Shown here: piece after piece, positions 54,617 to 63,796 of the stretch
How the letters are laid out: each line of letters starts with the position of its first letter
Position numbering within the stretch: the stretch's first letter is position 1
NCBI GenBank assembly: GCA_958299035.1
Contig: CATQJL010000316.1
Span: 16,531,676-16,595,675 of the forward strand
Length of the DNA stretch: 64,000 nt
From: Cylicocyclus nassatus
Lineage: Eukaryota > Nematoda > Chromadorea > Rhabditida > Strongylidae
Direction: 5' to 3'
The notes under the pieces: model-generated
What the model was told of the DNA's origin: nothing
The model's input: only the letters and a program-made list of their open reading frames with translations
Database searches by the model: none
Program-made: the position numbers and the translations under genes

Positions 54617-55651
54617 TCTATATATATATATAAAACTCAAACACTGTACCGTGTTTGTTAGGATGTTTGTGGCTTATAGACTCCTTTGTATGTGAACCAA
54701 AGAAGCTGAATTTTGCTTCCCTATAAACAAGCCACGGCGCAAAAGATAGGCTACTTTTTTCGACAATTCGCTGGGTCCTTCTATCGATTTATTGATTTGT
54801 TGCACTCTCAGTAAGGGAATGAAGCTTATCAGCAGCTATTGCCAAACCATTCCTACACTTATGTAAACAAGAGCAGTACGATCCATTGTGAACTTTCGTC
54901 ATCAAAGCAAGGTCGAAAGCGTTCAGATGTAAATCCCATATATTCTGTCTAAAACTGCGAGATGCATCTTTTGCGGTGCGAGGTAGTAGTGTTATTAACG
55001 CAAGTCAAAGCCTTTTTTTGATGCAGATGTGAGCCAATCGCTAAGTTACAAGCTGTCTCAAATTGCGTGCCACACTCTAGCGTTGGAACCTCCGGCATGA
55101 ATTCCAGCCGCATGAGCGTAACTCTCAATCTGAAAGCTTACATCATAATTTTGTTTATTGACTGAAGTCCTTGAGTTTTTTTTTCATCAATCTGTTATCC
55201 AAATGGCTCACAAGTTGTGGATTACATATCTTTAACGTGGTAGAATGGCTGTTGCTTTGGCTATAAAGGTATTCGGTCTCTAAAGCAAGGACAGTCAAAG
55301 AAGCACTTACATTTGTCGTAGTACGGGAGAGGAGGGTAGAGAGCGGGAGTTAAAACAGAATAACCGATTAGCGGCGAAGTACTAGGAAAAATGATCCTCA
55401 GGATAGCAATGGGCGCTACATTATTCGAACGTTCTTCCAACTATATCGCAGTGCTTGCTCTTCAAGTTTTTTCACGTCTTCCATGTTTCAAAAAGAAGAG
55501 AGACAATGCTGTTGAGTAAAAGTGTACACATTTTATTTTTATTTTTGCAAACAAACTTCAATGATACACTACTGCTTTGAGTGTCACATGTATCCAAAGA
55601 CAGTGAACCCTAAGTGATGTTATCCCGGGCAAGGCCGGGTACGACAGCTAG
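54617..55651 (+). mobile_element. Intact-ended non-autonomous Helitron, subfamily 1
   Basis: TCTATATATATATATAAAAC follows a host A (54616). The 3' end is a hairpin CCCGGGCAAGGCCGGG (55624-55639), eight bases, then CTAG at 55648-55651 before a host T. Both ends thus fit the Helitron consensus. The 1035-bp body has no Rep or helicase motif. The conserved GGCGCAAAAGATAGGCTAC / GGTCCTTCTATCGATTTATTG blocks lie in the first 200 bp. Family B copy 3 begins two bases after the end. Confidence 0.88.
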
Positions 55652-55653
55652 TG

Positions 55654-56348
55654 ACTTATAATAACGGGCTAAGGATGTTTACGTGACTTTGTGTGTGTGT
55701 TTGTGTGTCTGTTACGAAATTCGTGGAGCGTGTTCCAGCCAGCGTTTTAAGCCCAAATTTTGTATAGCGCATGCTACCTTCGTGAAAGTCCAACATGCAA
55801 AAGCACGAGTAGATTCGTTGAGTGGATCCCTCAGAAATTGCGCGCCGAACGGGTCCACCTGGCTTCTGTACCGCAAAATTCGGTCCGTATCACCACTTTT
55901 GGCAGAGTCGTGGATGAGTTTGGTAAGCAAATGTGCAAGCGATGGAGTTTAGCCAGAAAAGTGGTCGAAAGTTTACTACGTAACGAAAACGGCGCCAAAA
56001 CGAATTGGTTGTGTAAATAGTCAAGTTTCCAAGGTTCTAGCTAAGCGTTTGAGAAGATTTTCGCACAGAGATGTAGCTCACGGTTATCATTACCTTTACG
56101 GCGACTACCAAGTTATGACAAATCCAAAACCTATTCAAATTTGCGTCTGTCTTCCTGCGAAAAGTTTCATCCACGCGAAATCACCGATCTCACGTGAAAA
56201 GATTTTCTAAATGAGTGGTTGTTTACATTTTATTCGTGGTAGTCGGCATAGCGCGGTGAGTTCCAGTGCCACGATTTTACGAGAATGAGTAAGGCACATA
56301 GATAGTAGAGCCAGTGCGAACCTCTGCGAGGCAGAGGTGACGCACTGG
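55654..56348 (+). repeat. Family B element, copy 3, with 3' hairpin
   Basis: ACTTATAATAACGGGCTAAGG, GTTTACGTGACTT, GTTACGAAATTCGTGGAGCGTG, CAACATGCAAAAGCACGAG, GAACGGGTCCACCTGGCTTCTG and AAATCACCGATCTCACG are shared with the other copies. The copy ends in a two-tier hairpin (56311-56348), CCAGTGCG..CCTCTGC.GAG.GCAGAGG..CGCACTGG. It supplies the right end of the composite insert. Frames of 72-89 codons on both strands are not conserved in copy 1. Confidence 0.75.
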
Positions 56349-56790
56349 TAGTGAATAATCGTAATCGATTTTTGAAAGCTTCAAAATCGGATGATTTGTT
56401 AGTGTTCGAGGCGTTTCTGTATTTTGGGACTTTGCAAAAGTAAAGACTTTTGAAAAAATCATCTCAAAAAATACTGAAAAGCCAGCTGGATAAGCCAAAA
56501 AATTGCACTGCATTGCCCTTTGTTTACTTTATCTGCTATCAAAGATCTTCCAAAAGTTGAAAATGAAGTTTGTGAAAAATTGCCAAACTTGGACATAGTA
56601 GAAACCACGGGTTCAAAATTTCGGCATTTATTTCAGTGAGCAAAAGAGTAATCGGCATGGGAGCATGACAGTAGGAAAGACGGGGAAAAGCTGCGTCGGA
56701 CAGTGCTTAATCGTTTCCCTTCCTTCGTTCCACGTGTTTTTATGATAGGTTGAAAAAACGGACAAAACTTTCGGGACAACCTAGTATATA

Positions 56791-57468
56791 CAGAGTGTCT
56801 CAAAAAGATGTGCACACTGTTTGATCGTTAGTAACTCTCTTACTTTCATGTCTTTTGCCGAGCTTGAGGTACCATTTTGTAGAGCGAGGATAAACTTAGG
56901 CTTACAGTATTAAGCGAAACTCCAATCTCTTTTTGCTACTGTAGGATTATGGTATGAAATTTCAGCATACAGCATTACTGTGGAATAAATGTTTTGATGA
57001 AATATTTTCAAAAAAAATCTAAAAAATTGTGTAGCAAGGTTTTCGGGCGTGCCGATTTTACTGCATAACTTTCTATCAGTTTTTCGAGCTTTCTTGATGG
57101 CGTATTCACATTCCTGCTGAACATTGGAAAATCAGTTGTTACCCTAAATCTGAAATAACTCATGAAAGAAACAGTGTACTGATGTGCAGTTTTCATTATT
57201 TAGAATCAGCGACTACGATTAACCCAAATTAAGAGTTTCTGGCTTTTTTGGCTTTTTTCTGAGGCAAAATACAGCTTTCCACTGCTCAAAATCCTCCTCG
57301 AAATTCCTACCGTAATCCTACAGTAATGAAAAGTGGCTGATAAGTCTCTCCATACTGTAAATCTATGTTTATCCTCGCTCTACAGAATGGTACCTCAGGC
57401 TCGGCGAAAGACATAAAAGCAAGAGAATCAACAATCAAAGAGTGTGCACATCTTTTTGGGACACCCTG
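56791..57468. mobile_element. Family D foldback element, copy 3
   Basis: CAGAGTGTCTCAAAAAGATGTGCACAC and its inverse TGTGCACATCTTTTTGGGACACCCTG are flanked by TA (56789-56790, 57469-57470). The body carries GAGCTTGAGGTACCATTTTGTAGAGCGAGG and ACCGTAATCCTACAGTAATGAA. 678 bp. It starts 6 bases after the preceding M-b element ends. Confidence 0.88.
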
Positions 57469-57476
57469 TATATATC

Positions 57477-57588
57477 AATGGCATACCGAGGGGGGAGAAG
57501 GAAGCGCCCCCCCCCTCCCCAGAAACCGGTCGCGAAATTTTTGAAATTTACTTACATGAATTATAAAAATGTGAAAGAAACTTGTTTA
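57477..57588. mobile_element. hAT-type miniature element, right-arm fragment
   Basis: AATGGCATACCGAGGGGGG, GCGCCCCCC and CGCGAAATTTTTGAAATTTACTTACATGAATTATAAAA correspond to the inverse of the right arm of 22151-22450. It breaks at the start of the following Helitron. Confidence 0.7.
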
Positions 57589-58330
57589 TTTGCTTGCTTA
57601 CCCGGCTCTGCTCGGCCCTGTCAAAACATTGTAATAAAGGTCCCATCCCTATTTCTATATAGCCTTTCCCTGTGCGCACTTCTACACTTGATTTCCCGTT
57701 TTCTGTCCTGTTTTCGAAATGAGCATGCCCACTTACCCCCCCCCTGTGCCATTTCGCAGCCCTTCAGCCCAAATTTTGAAAAATCGATAAAATCTATAAA
57801 AGTAATAGTAATACCAAAAACTAATGTTTCGGAATCAGCATGCTCGAATACCTCCTGTGCCAACTCTCAGCCCCGTAACTCAAACTTTGCAAAAAAAATC
57901 GATGAAATTGATATAAGTAATAGGTAATAGCAAAAATCAATATTGTATTCAGAATCGTCATGCTCACTTGTTCCCCTGTGCCAACTCCCAGCCCTGTAGC
58001 TCAAACTTTGCAAAAAATCGACAAAATCGATAAATAAGTAATACCAAAAATTAATATTAAATTCGGAATTGCCATGCTCACCTACCCCCCCCCCGTGCCA
58101 ACTCCCATCCCCGTAAGTGAACGCTGCAAAAAAGTCGATCAAAATCGATATCGATCGATATCGATCGATATCGATCGATGACGAAAAGTAGCCTACGACA
58201 CCCGCCCGTCCCGAAGTGTATGTGAGCCACGTTTGGTCCGGATCCGTTTGGAAATGGAATATTCTATTCGGAACATACGTACACACGGACATACATACAG
58301 ACACACACACAACAACACACTTATATATAT
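57589..58330 (-). mobile_element. Helitron, subfamily 2, mutated 3' end
   Basis: GCTTGCTTACCCGGCTCTGCTCGGCCCTGTCAAAAC is the inverse of a Helitron 3' end, but the expected ACTAG reads ATTTG. Three 120-bp units (CTGTGCCAACTC.CAGCCC, GCAAAAAATCGATAAAAT, ATCAGCATGCTCG) and a TATCGATCGA tandem stretch (58146-58182) follow. CGAAGTGTATGTGAGCC, GGTCCGGATCCG and TTCGGAACATACGTACAC come next, ending in TTATATATATA. Family D copy 4 begins immediately after. Confidence 0.7.
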
Positions 58331-58331
58331 A

Positions 58332-58989
58332 CAGTGCCTACTGTTTGATTGTAATTGTAAATAACTCTCTCGTAAAGTGTTTCGAGAAGCACTAGGTACC
58401 ATTTTGTAGAGCGGTCCAACCTAAATTTACAATATGGAGCGAATCATCTATCGCTCTTCATTGTTGAAGGATTACGGCACGAACTTCGACAAGAATTTTA
58501 AGGCCATCGAAGGCTATATTCTGCTTCGGAACAAAACCAAACAAGCCAAAAACTCTTATACTACGGTGGGAGTCGCTGATTCCGAATTTAAAATTCCCAT
58601 TTTACTGTGATGATTCTTTCCAAGGTTCTCCCCGGTAAATCGAATAACTCAATTCCCAGAATTTGTCAGAATGTAATCACATCATGAAAAAAGCTCAAAA
58701 CACTCGTAAAAAGTTGTTAGGTGGATTTAGCATGCGCGAAAACCCTAATACACGATTTTTCAGATTTTTTGAAAGGAATTTTATTAGGTGGTATATTTCA
58801 CATTGGTTCCATATGCTGGAAGTCCGTACCGTAATCCTACAGTAATGAAGAGCGATAGATGATTCGCTCCTTACTGTAGATCTAAGTTTAACCTCACTCT
58901 ACAAAATAGTACCTAAAGCTTTTCGAAAAGTTTCATTACAACAGAGTTATTTACAATCAAACAGTAGGCACATTTTTTGGGACACCCTG
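58332..58989. mobile_element. Family D foldback element, copy 4
   Basis: The left end is shortened to CAGTGCCTACTGTTTGATTG. The right end is complete (CAAACAGTAGGCACATTTTTTGGGACACCCTG). TA flanks both (58330-58331, 58990-58991). Arms contain GGTACCATTTTGTAGAGCGG, ACGGCACGAACTTCGAC and ACCGTAATCCTACAGTAATGAAGAGCGATAGATGATTCGCTCC. About 16 bases of the left terminus are missing. 658 bp. Confidence 0.85.
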
Positions 58990-58997
58990 TATATTCA

Positions 58998-59165
58998 CTA
59001 GCTGGCTTACTTGGCTTCGCCCGGCCCTGTCAAAACGCTATTAAAGCTTTCATCCCTGGACAACTTTTCCCTGCGCCCATGTCTTGCCAGATTCTTGTTG
59101 CTTTATTGAGCAGCTGCCCACTTACCCCACTGTGCCAACTCCCAGCCCATACCCTCGATACATAG
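58998..59165 (-). mobile_element. Helitron 3' fragment, subfamily 2
   Basis: CTAGCTGGCTTACTTGGCTTCGCCCGGCCCTGTCAAAAC after a host A (58997), then CTGTGCCAACTCCCAGCCC, match the 3' portion of 37749-38375 read backwards. It stops after the first internal unit. It starts eight bases after the family D copy ends. Confidence 0.65.
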
Positions 59166-60366
59166 AGCTACGTATTCTGGTAACCTTCACTTTGAGGGCT
59201 ATGAGGAAACACAACCTTCACCAGAAAAAAAACAAAAATCAGAAAAAAAAGAACAGAACTATAGTTATTATCCTGTCTATATCGGAACGAATGTTAATAA
59301 AGCAAAGATAGGAAATAAAATTTTCAGCTTGTTTCAGCAAAACCAAGAATTTGCGTTTTCATAGCCTTTTTTATTTTAAAAAGAAGGTTTTTGTGGAATT
59401 TTCGCCAAAATTCAAGACAAAATTTCTCAGTTATCCTCTCAATTGAACAAAATCGAGTTTCAGAAGTTTAGAAAGCTATTGAAATTAAATAAAAACGCGA
59501 AACTGCGCTTAAATCTTGCGCAGAGATTTGCGCACGATAACGCTGGTCTATCTCTTCAATGAGCGATCAAAGCTTGGGACGTTGTCAGTTCTCCTCATCG
59601 TGTGATGATGATCAGAATGATATATAATGTTGCAAAGTTTCGTTGTGACCCCGCCGAGATCTACGACCAGAGCCAAATGCCCCGCCGGCTCTGGTCTGTC
59701 TCCGCTGCTCGTCTGTGTCTCCGCGTGCCGCGCGCTACCTCGCTACTCCAAACGCGGGGCGCGGGGTACTTGGCTCTGGTACTCTTTTCTTCGCTGTTTC
59801 GAACCCAATTTTAGCAAGCTATGAAACATTTAGAAGCTCTTGATCTTTATTTTTACGCTGACAACGTCCCAGAACTATATTTTTTGATTTGATCGAAAAA
59901 TCCGGCAAAAACCTTGTTTTCGAAAACCTCTTGTTTTTCTCCAAGTTTAACTATTTTCACGCGGTTTTTTCGTGCAATTTATGGATCTTACTTCTGTTCA
60001 TAGTGCGGACAACTACCCAGCTCTTCTTCGATTATGGTGAAATTTTTGGCGAAAATTCGTAAAAAGTGCGTTTTTCTTTACCTTGTTCTGTTTCAGTGTT
60101 TTCGCATCGATTTTTTTCCAGCTTGGGCGATTATTGCTCAGAACAATAAGCGCAACAGTCCAGACAACGTCCCAGGAATCAGAACGTCAATGCGGGGGGT
60201 AAAAATTTGAAGGACGCATCAAAAACCAAAACCCCATGTTGCGAATTGCTGGTCCTGGAGCGAAAACTTGCACGTTGAAAAGCCGTTAAACGAAAGCTTT
60301 TAGACCTTGCAGCGTTTTTATCCGACAGCAGTTTCTTTTGCATTTTATATCTGTTTTACGTCATAT
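59166..60366. other. Unassigned region with a small foldback
   Basis: GGGACGTTGTCAG at 59576 and CTGACAACGTCCC ending 59870 are exact inverses. Inside them CCAGAGCCAAATGCCCCGC and GCGGGGTACTTGGCTCTGG are inverted around a GC-rich core (59668-59785). GACAACGTCCCAG recurs at about 60163. No gene recognised; the GC core causes short open frames on the plus strand. Confidence 0.45.
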
Positions 60367-60542
60367 GCAAAGTTTGAGCTATGGGGCTGGGTATACCTTC
60401 GATAGTCTAGAGACAGGGCATCAAAAGTGAAGGTTGTTTAAACATCTGAGGTCATAAACCTCAGATGTTCAAACAACCTTCACTTTTGATGCCCTTCTCT
60501 AGACTATCGAAGGTATGCAAAGCCCCATAGCTCAAACTTTGC
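60367..60542. repeat. Near-perfect 176-bp palindrome
   Basis: GCAAAGTTTGAGCTATGGGGCT through CATCTGAGGT is followed by a 5-base loop (CATAA) and the inverse arm, with only about five mismatches or indels over 85 bp. The right arm runs without a break into subfamily 2 Helitron sequence (AGCTCAAACTTTGCAAAAAATCGAT), so the outer part of the left arm is an inverted copy of Helitron DNA. High identity implies a recent event. Confidence 0.9.
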
Positions 60543-60850
60543 AAAAAATCGATGAAATCGATATAATAAATGGTTCTAAGAACTAATAATGTATTTGTAA
60601 TCAGCATGCTCGATTACTCCCCTGTGCCAACTCCCAGCCCCTTAGTTCAATTTGCAAAAAATCGATAGAATCGATAGAATCGATAAAATTGATATCGATC
60701 GATAACGAAAGGTAGCATACGACACCGCCCCGCCCGAAGTGTATGTGTGCCATGTTTGGTCCGGATTGGTTCAGAAATAAAAATTTCTATTCGGAACATA
60801 CGTACAGACACACAGACACACACAAAAACAAACAGATACTAGCTTTATAA
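60543..60850 (-). mobile_element. Helitron 5' part, subfamily 2
   Basis: One 120-bp unit (AAAAAATCGATGAAATCGAT, GTAATCAGCATGCTCG, CTGTGCCAACTCCCAGCCCC), an ATCGATAGA/TATCGATCGATAAC run (60662-60708), then CGAAGTGTATGTGTGCC, GGTCCGGATTGG, TTCGGAACATACGTAC and CAGATACTAGCTTTATAA. The 3' end is replaced by the palindrome at 60367-60542, and the 5' end adjoins family C. Confidence 0.7.
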
Positions 60851-61017
60851 CCTTTGATTCAACTGGCTTGGCACCATTAGGGCGGGTTTTGTGATCTAAT
60901 TGAGGCCTCTCGCGCCGACGCACCTGCGTCTCTCTCGAGTGCTCTCTGATCATTATCTAGCCTTAATTGGGTCACGAAGCCCGCCTTTGCCGATGCCAAG
61001 TTAGTTAAATCAAATGG
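60851..61017. mobile_element. Family C foldback element
   Basis: CCTTTGATTCAACTGGCTTGGCACC at the left and GATGCCAAGTTAGTTAAATCAAATGG at the right are inverted. TGAGGCCTCTCGCGCCGACGCACCTGCG and AGTGCTCTCTGATCATTATC are shared with 50449-50625. 167 bp. It is again bordered by a Helitron 5' end on the left and a mariner-type end on the right. Confidence 0.82.
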
Positions 61018-61060
61018 TACTAGGTTGGTGCAAAAATAAGAGAAGTAGCAAGAAAGTAAG

Positions 61061-61111
61061 AGTTATAGCAAGTGAGACCTCGCGTTTTGCGAGCTCTCAC
61101 TTGCTATAACT
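61061..61111. repeat. 51-bp hairpin inside the mariner-type element
   Basis: AGTTATAGCAAGTGAGA and its exact inverse enclose CCTCGC.GTTTT.GCGAG. A 17-bp perfect outer stem with an extra inner stem. Confidence 0.85.
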
Positions 61112-61588
61112 TTCCAAAAAATCTATATTCTACAAAGCGATAAAAACTATCAGAAGAAGCGAACCATCCTCAATACAGCACACATCTAGCTAGACTCAAA
61201 TCACAAAAGGGCACAAAAATATGGATCGAAAAGCAAAAAAAGTTTCTTTTTGTTTTTCAAAATTTCTTAGTTGTAGCCACAAGCCTAGCCACAAGCCAGT
61301 GATACAAAAAAAATTTGGAAGAGGAAAATTTGCGAAAAGGAAAAAATTTAATTTAGAATTGTTCCCTTTTTACGACATCTTTCCTAAAATTCCCAAAAAT
61401 GCAGATTTTTGATTTTCGCTTAATGAACCGCTAGACATTTTTGCAAAAACTGTCAACAGGAGTCCAATCTCACGCTTACAGAAATGAGCAAAGCCTCGGC
61501 AATTTCCCTCTTTAGAGGAATTTTATGGGCTACAGAAAGACCGAAATCATTACTCATGTTGAGGCGCCAAAATCTCAGCAAGTTTCTA

Positions 61589-62400
61589 TTAGGCTGGAAA
61601 CTAAGTTTTGCAACTGGTCTCATAAGTTCCCTCTCACTGAACATGGCGCACTCAAATTTTGGCATTATGTAGGGAGTAATGTGTGCTACAAGCACGCGCA
61701 AACCGTTTGGATTTTGAACACCAAATAGAAAAGTTTTAGGCATTTTTCGAAAACTAGTGAATTTTAAGAATTTTTGAGGTTTCAAGCTAAAATGAAGCCT
61801 TTAGCAGCCTGAACAACATGCGCAGTAATCCGGATTCGTCTACAAATATTGCTGGAGGTTGACTCCTTTGGCCTATTAAGAAAGAAACAAATGTTAGGGG
61901 CATGTCGAGATTTGGCGTCCTCATAAAGTCGAACGCGTCGATGTACGCAAGAGCTGCTGGGGACGACCGTCAATGACTAAAGAGTCCGAAGCTCAAATTC
62001 CTTCGAGACTTCACATAGTAAGGTTATTTAACCTGCCGAACGCGAATATCATATTCATTCGTTGAACCAACGCCATTTTCCTTGTTTAGGGTGAGACCCC
62101 ATATCGTACACCTACAGTAGTCCTGCAAAAAAGCACTTATCACGCACTTTCACTATCGTTTTCGTAATCAGCATGTAGGATAACACTCCTATGACAAGTT
62201 TCAGCCAAATCCGTCAAACTCTGAATTTTTCCCATTCATACCATGCACCTCCGTAACCTTCACTGCAACTCAGAATTTGGTAGGACAGCAGCTGCGCTTG
62301 TAGTTTACGTAATATCCAACACAGTGGCAAAATTTGAGTGCGTCATGTTGAGTGAGGGGGAAGTTATGAGATCAGTTGCAAAACTTAGTTTCCAACCTAA
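61589..62400. mobile_element. Nested mariner-type M-a element with conserved core
   Basis: TTAGGCTGGAAACTAAGTTTTGC and GCAAAACTTAGTTTCCAACCTAA are flanked by TA (61587-61588, 62401-62402). It is nested in the preceding element. Bases 61738-62119 are almost identical to 41868-42249; the terminal segments differ much more. 812 bp; the mirrored short frames are not genes. Confidence 0.92.
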
Positions 62401-62710
62401 TAAAAGAAACGTTGGAGTGTGCTAATGTAGACCATTTCCCTTACACGCAATATCTGCATTTTCAAAACAATTTCTCTATTCGCGCTCGAATTCTGACCAA
62501 AAAATTGAGTGCAATGAAATTCTGGTTTCGAGTGCGGTTGTATGAAGATCTACTAAATTTTAACGAATAGGTTAGAAGCTAGTTCTAGCCACCTATGGAT
62601 AGAGCATCGAAGGAGCTTCTTGATAGTGTTGCTAAGTTTTTTCATAGAGGAAGTTTGATGGAGAAAAGTTGTCCTGAAACAAGGGCTAGAAAAACGCGCA
62701 TTACTTTTGC

Positions 62711-62760
62711 ACCAACCTAATATATAAGATGACGAATAAAACCAACCTAATATATAAGAT
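62711..62760 (+). repeat. Duplicated mariner-type terminus
   Basis: ACCAACCTAATATATAAGAT occurs at 62711-62730 and again at 62741-62760, ten bases apart. The first copy holds the last ten bases of the mariner-type element, its TA and eight flanking bases. Confidence 0.9.
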
Positions 62761-63340
62761 ACCCTTCACGGTAAATTTGATTTTGAAAGATAAGCCTTAA
62801 TGAAAGGCTGTTTAATTACCTCCATAAACTCGTAATAATGGTGCCTGACGCGAAAAACTTGATAAAATAATTTGCCAAAACTACAAAAGTTCTGGGACTT
62901 TATTCTAGTATAAATGGAAACTTTGAACTTCGGGAATGAGTGTCATAGATGTGTGACGAGCCGCTATGACTCGGTCGGACCAAAGTTCAATCCCGCCTCT
63001 GGGTGTTAGGTCCTCTACTCCGGGACGGTTGTTATCAAAGTAGTCTAGAACGATAAAATCACTGATTTGGTAACCTACTGGCCCACGAATGTCACTGTGA
63101 AAGGCCTGCACGCATTCATTCTTTTTTGAATACAAAATAGAATACGGTTGGAGCATGCTCGCCAAGTTCATTAAAGACTCCAAAAGCTCAGTTTGATTTC
63201 GAGAGTGAAATTGTGTGTGGTATACTTACCTTATTAGCAGCTTACTACCTTATGCTACTTTGTGATCCGTTGCATGGTAGCGCCTTTCTATAATATCTAT
63301 CATATATGCAGGAAAGGTGATGAATTGAGAAGCCGAAAGC
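62761..63340. other. Unassigned region with a tRNA-like stretch
   Basis: A minus-strand frame of 92 codons (62905-63183) has gene-like composition, but its middle overlaps a plus-strand tRNA-like stretch (GAGCCGCTATGACTCGG, then AGTTCAATCCCGCC at about 62983-62998). Upstream on the minus strand a strong donor (AAG|GTAAGTAT near 63235) has no open exon before it. I see no supported gene. Confidence 0.3.
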
Positions 63341-63796
63341 TGACAAGGGAATGATCAGAAATCGAAGCGGCCATTCCAGACAAGCTGCATACCATTAGAT
63401 GCAGCATTAAACGCTGACCCCAAATCTGTCTTCCTTATCTGCAGATCACTTTTATGCATTGAATTATAAGCCGTTAAAAGCCATTATTTTGCTAAGAAAT
63501 TGTGTGTGAGGGGCAAACTTGGCCGTACAGAGCTACTCCTGGCTCAGTGCTAGACCAAAACATGCAGCTAGATCACTTCATATGGCCAGCACCTAAAGTT
63601 GCGCGAAAAGGGCAATAATGTGCTCAATCTCGAAACTTTCGTGCGCGATTTTTTCGCAATAGAACTGGTCATAACTTGGCTCACAAAGGCGCTCTGCACA
63701 GACTGAAGACAGATTTGAAATCAGCTTTCTAAGTTGCATCGAATGGTAGGCAGCTTGCTTGGATTGGCCACTTCGACTTCTGACCATTCCCTTGTG
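63341..63796. repeat. Family I foldback
   Basis: Left GACAAGGGAATGATCAGAAATCGAAG, GGCCATTCCAGACAAGCTGCATACCATTAGATGC and AAATCTGTCTTC match the inverse of 63695-63796. The arms of about 100 bp are diverged and separated by about 250 bp. A single arm of the same family is at 24810-24925. No class assigned. Confidence 0.7.

Larger units (their letters stand above)
51578..56784. mobile_element. Mariner-type M-b element split by a 4.2 kb insertion
   Basis: Left ATAGGTTGTCCCGAACTTG and right CAAAACTTTCGGGACAACCTAG are flanked by TA (51576-51577, 56785-56786). Left CAACCTATCATAAAAACACG, CGAACCATGGTTTTTACTATG and the ATAGAGCAAACAAAGGGCAAT words recur inverted at 56490-56755. Removing 52160-56364 leaves about 1 kb that aligns with the reverse complement of 45250-46266. 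The insertion therefore happened inside an M-b element. Confidence 0.85.
61020..62720. mobile_element. Mariner-type element (TTAGGTTGGTGCAAAA ends) carrying a nested copy
   Basis: Left CTAGGTTGGTGCAAAAATAAG and right CGCATTACTTTTGCACCAACCTAA are flanked by TA (61018-61019, 62721-62722). These ends are the classical mariner terminus known from many animals, including the human MADE1/Hsmar2 type. The element proper is 889 bp; an M-a element with its own TA duplication fills 61589-62402. No transposase block is recognisable, so it is an internally scrambled or non-autonomous copy. Confidence 0.85.

Noticed and set aside
62905..63183. Minus-strand open frame of 92 codons with gene-like composition
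   Set aside because: It overlaps a tRNA-like stretch on the other strand, lacks a matching acceptor, and the nearby strong donor has no open exon before it.
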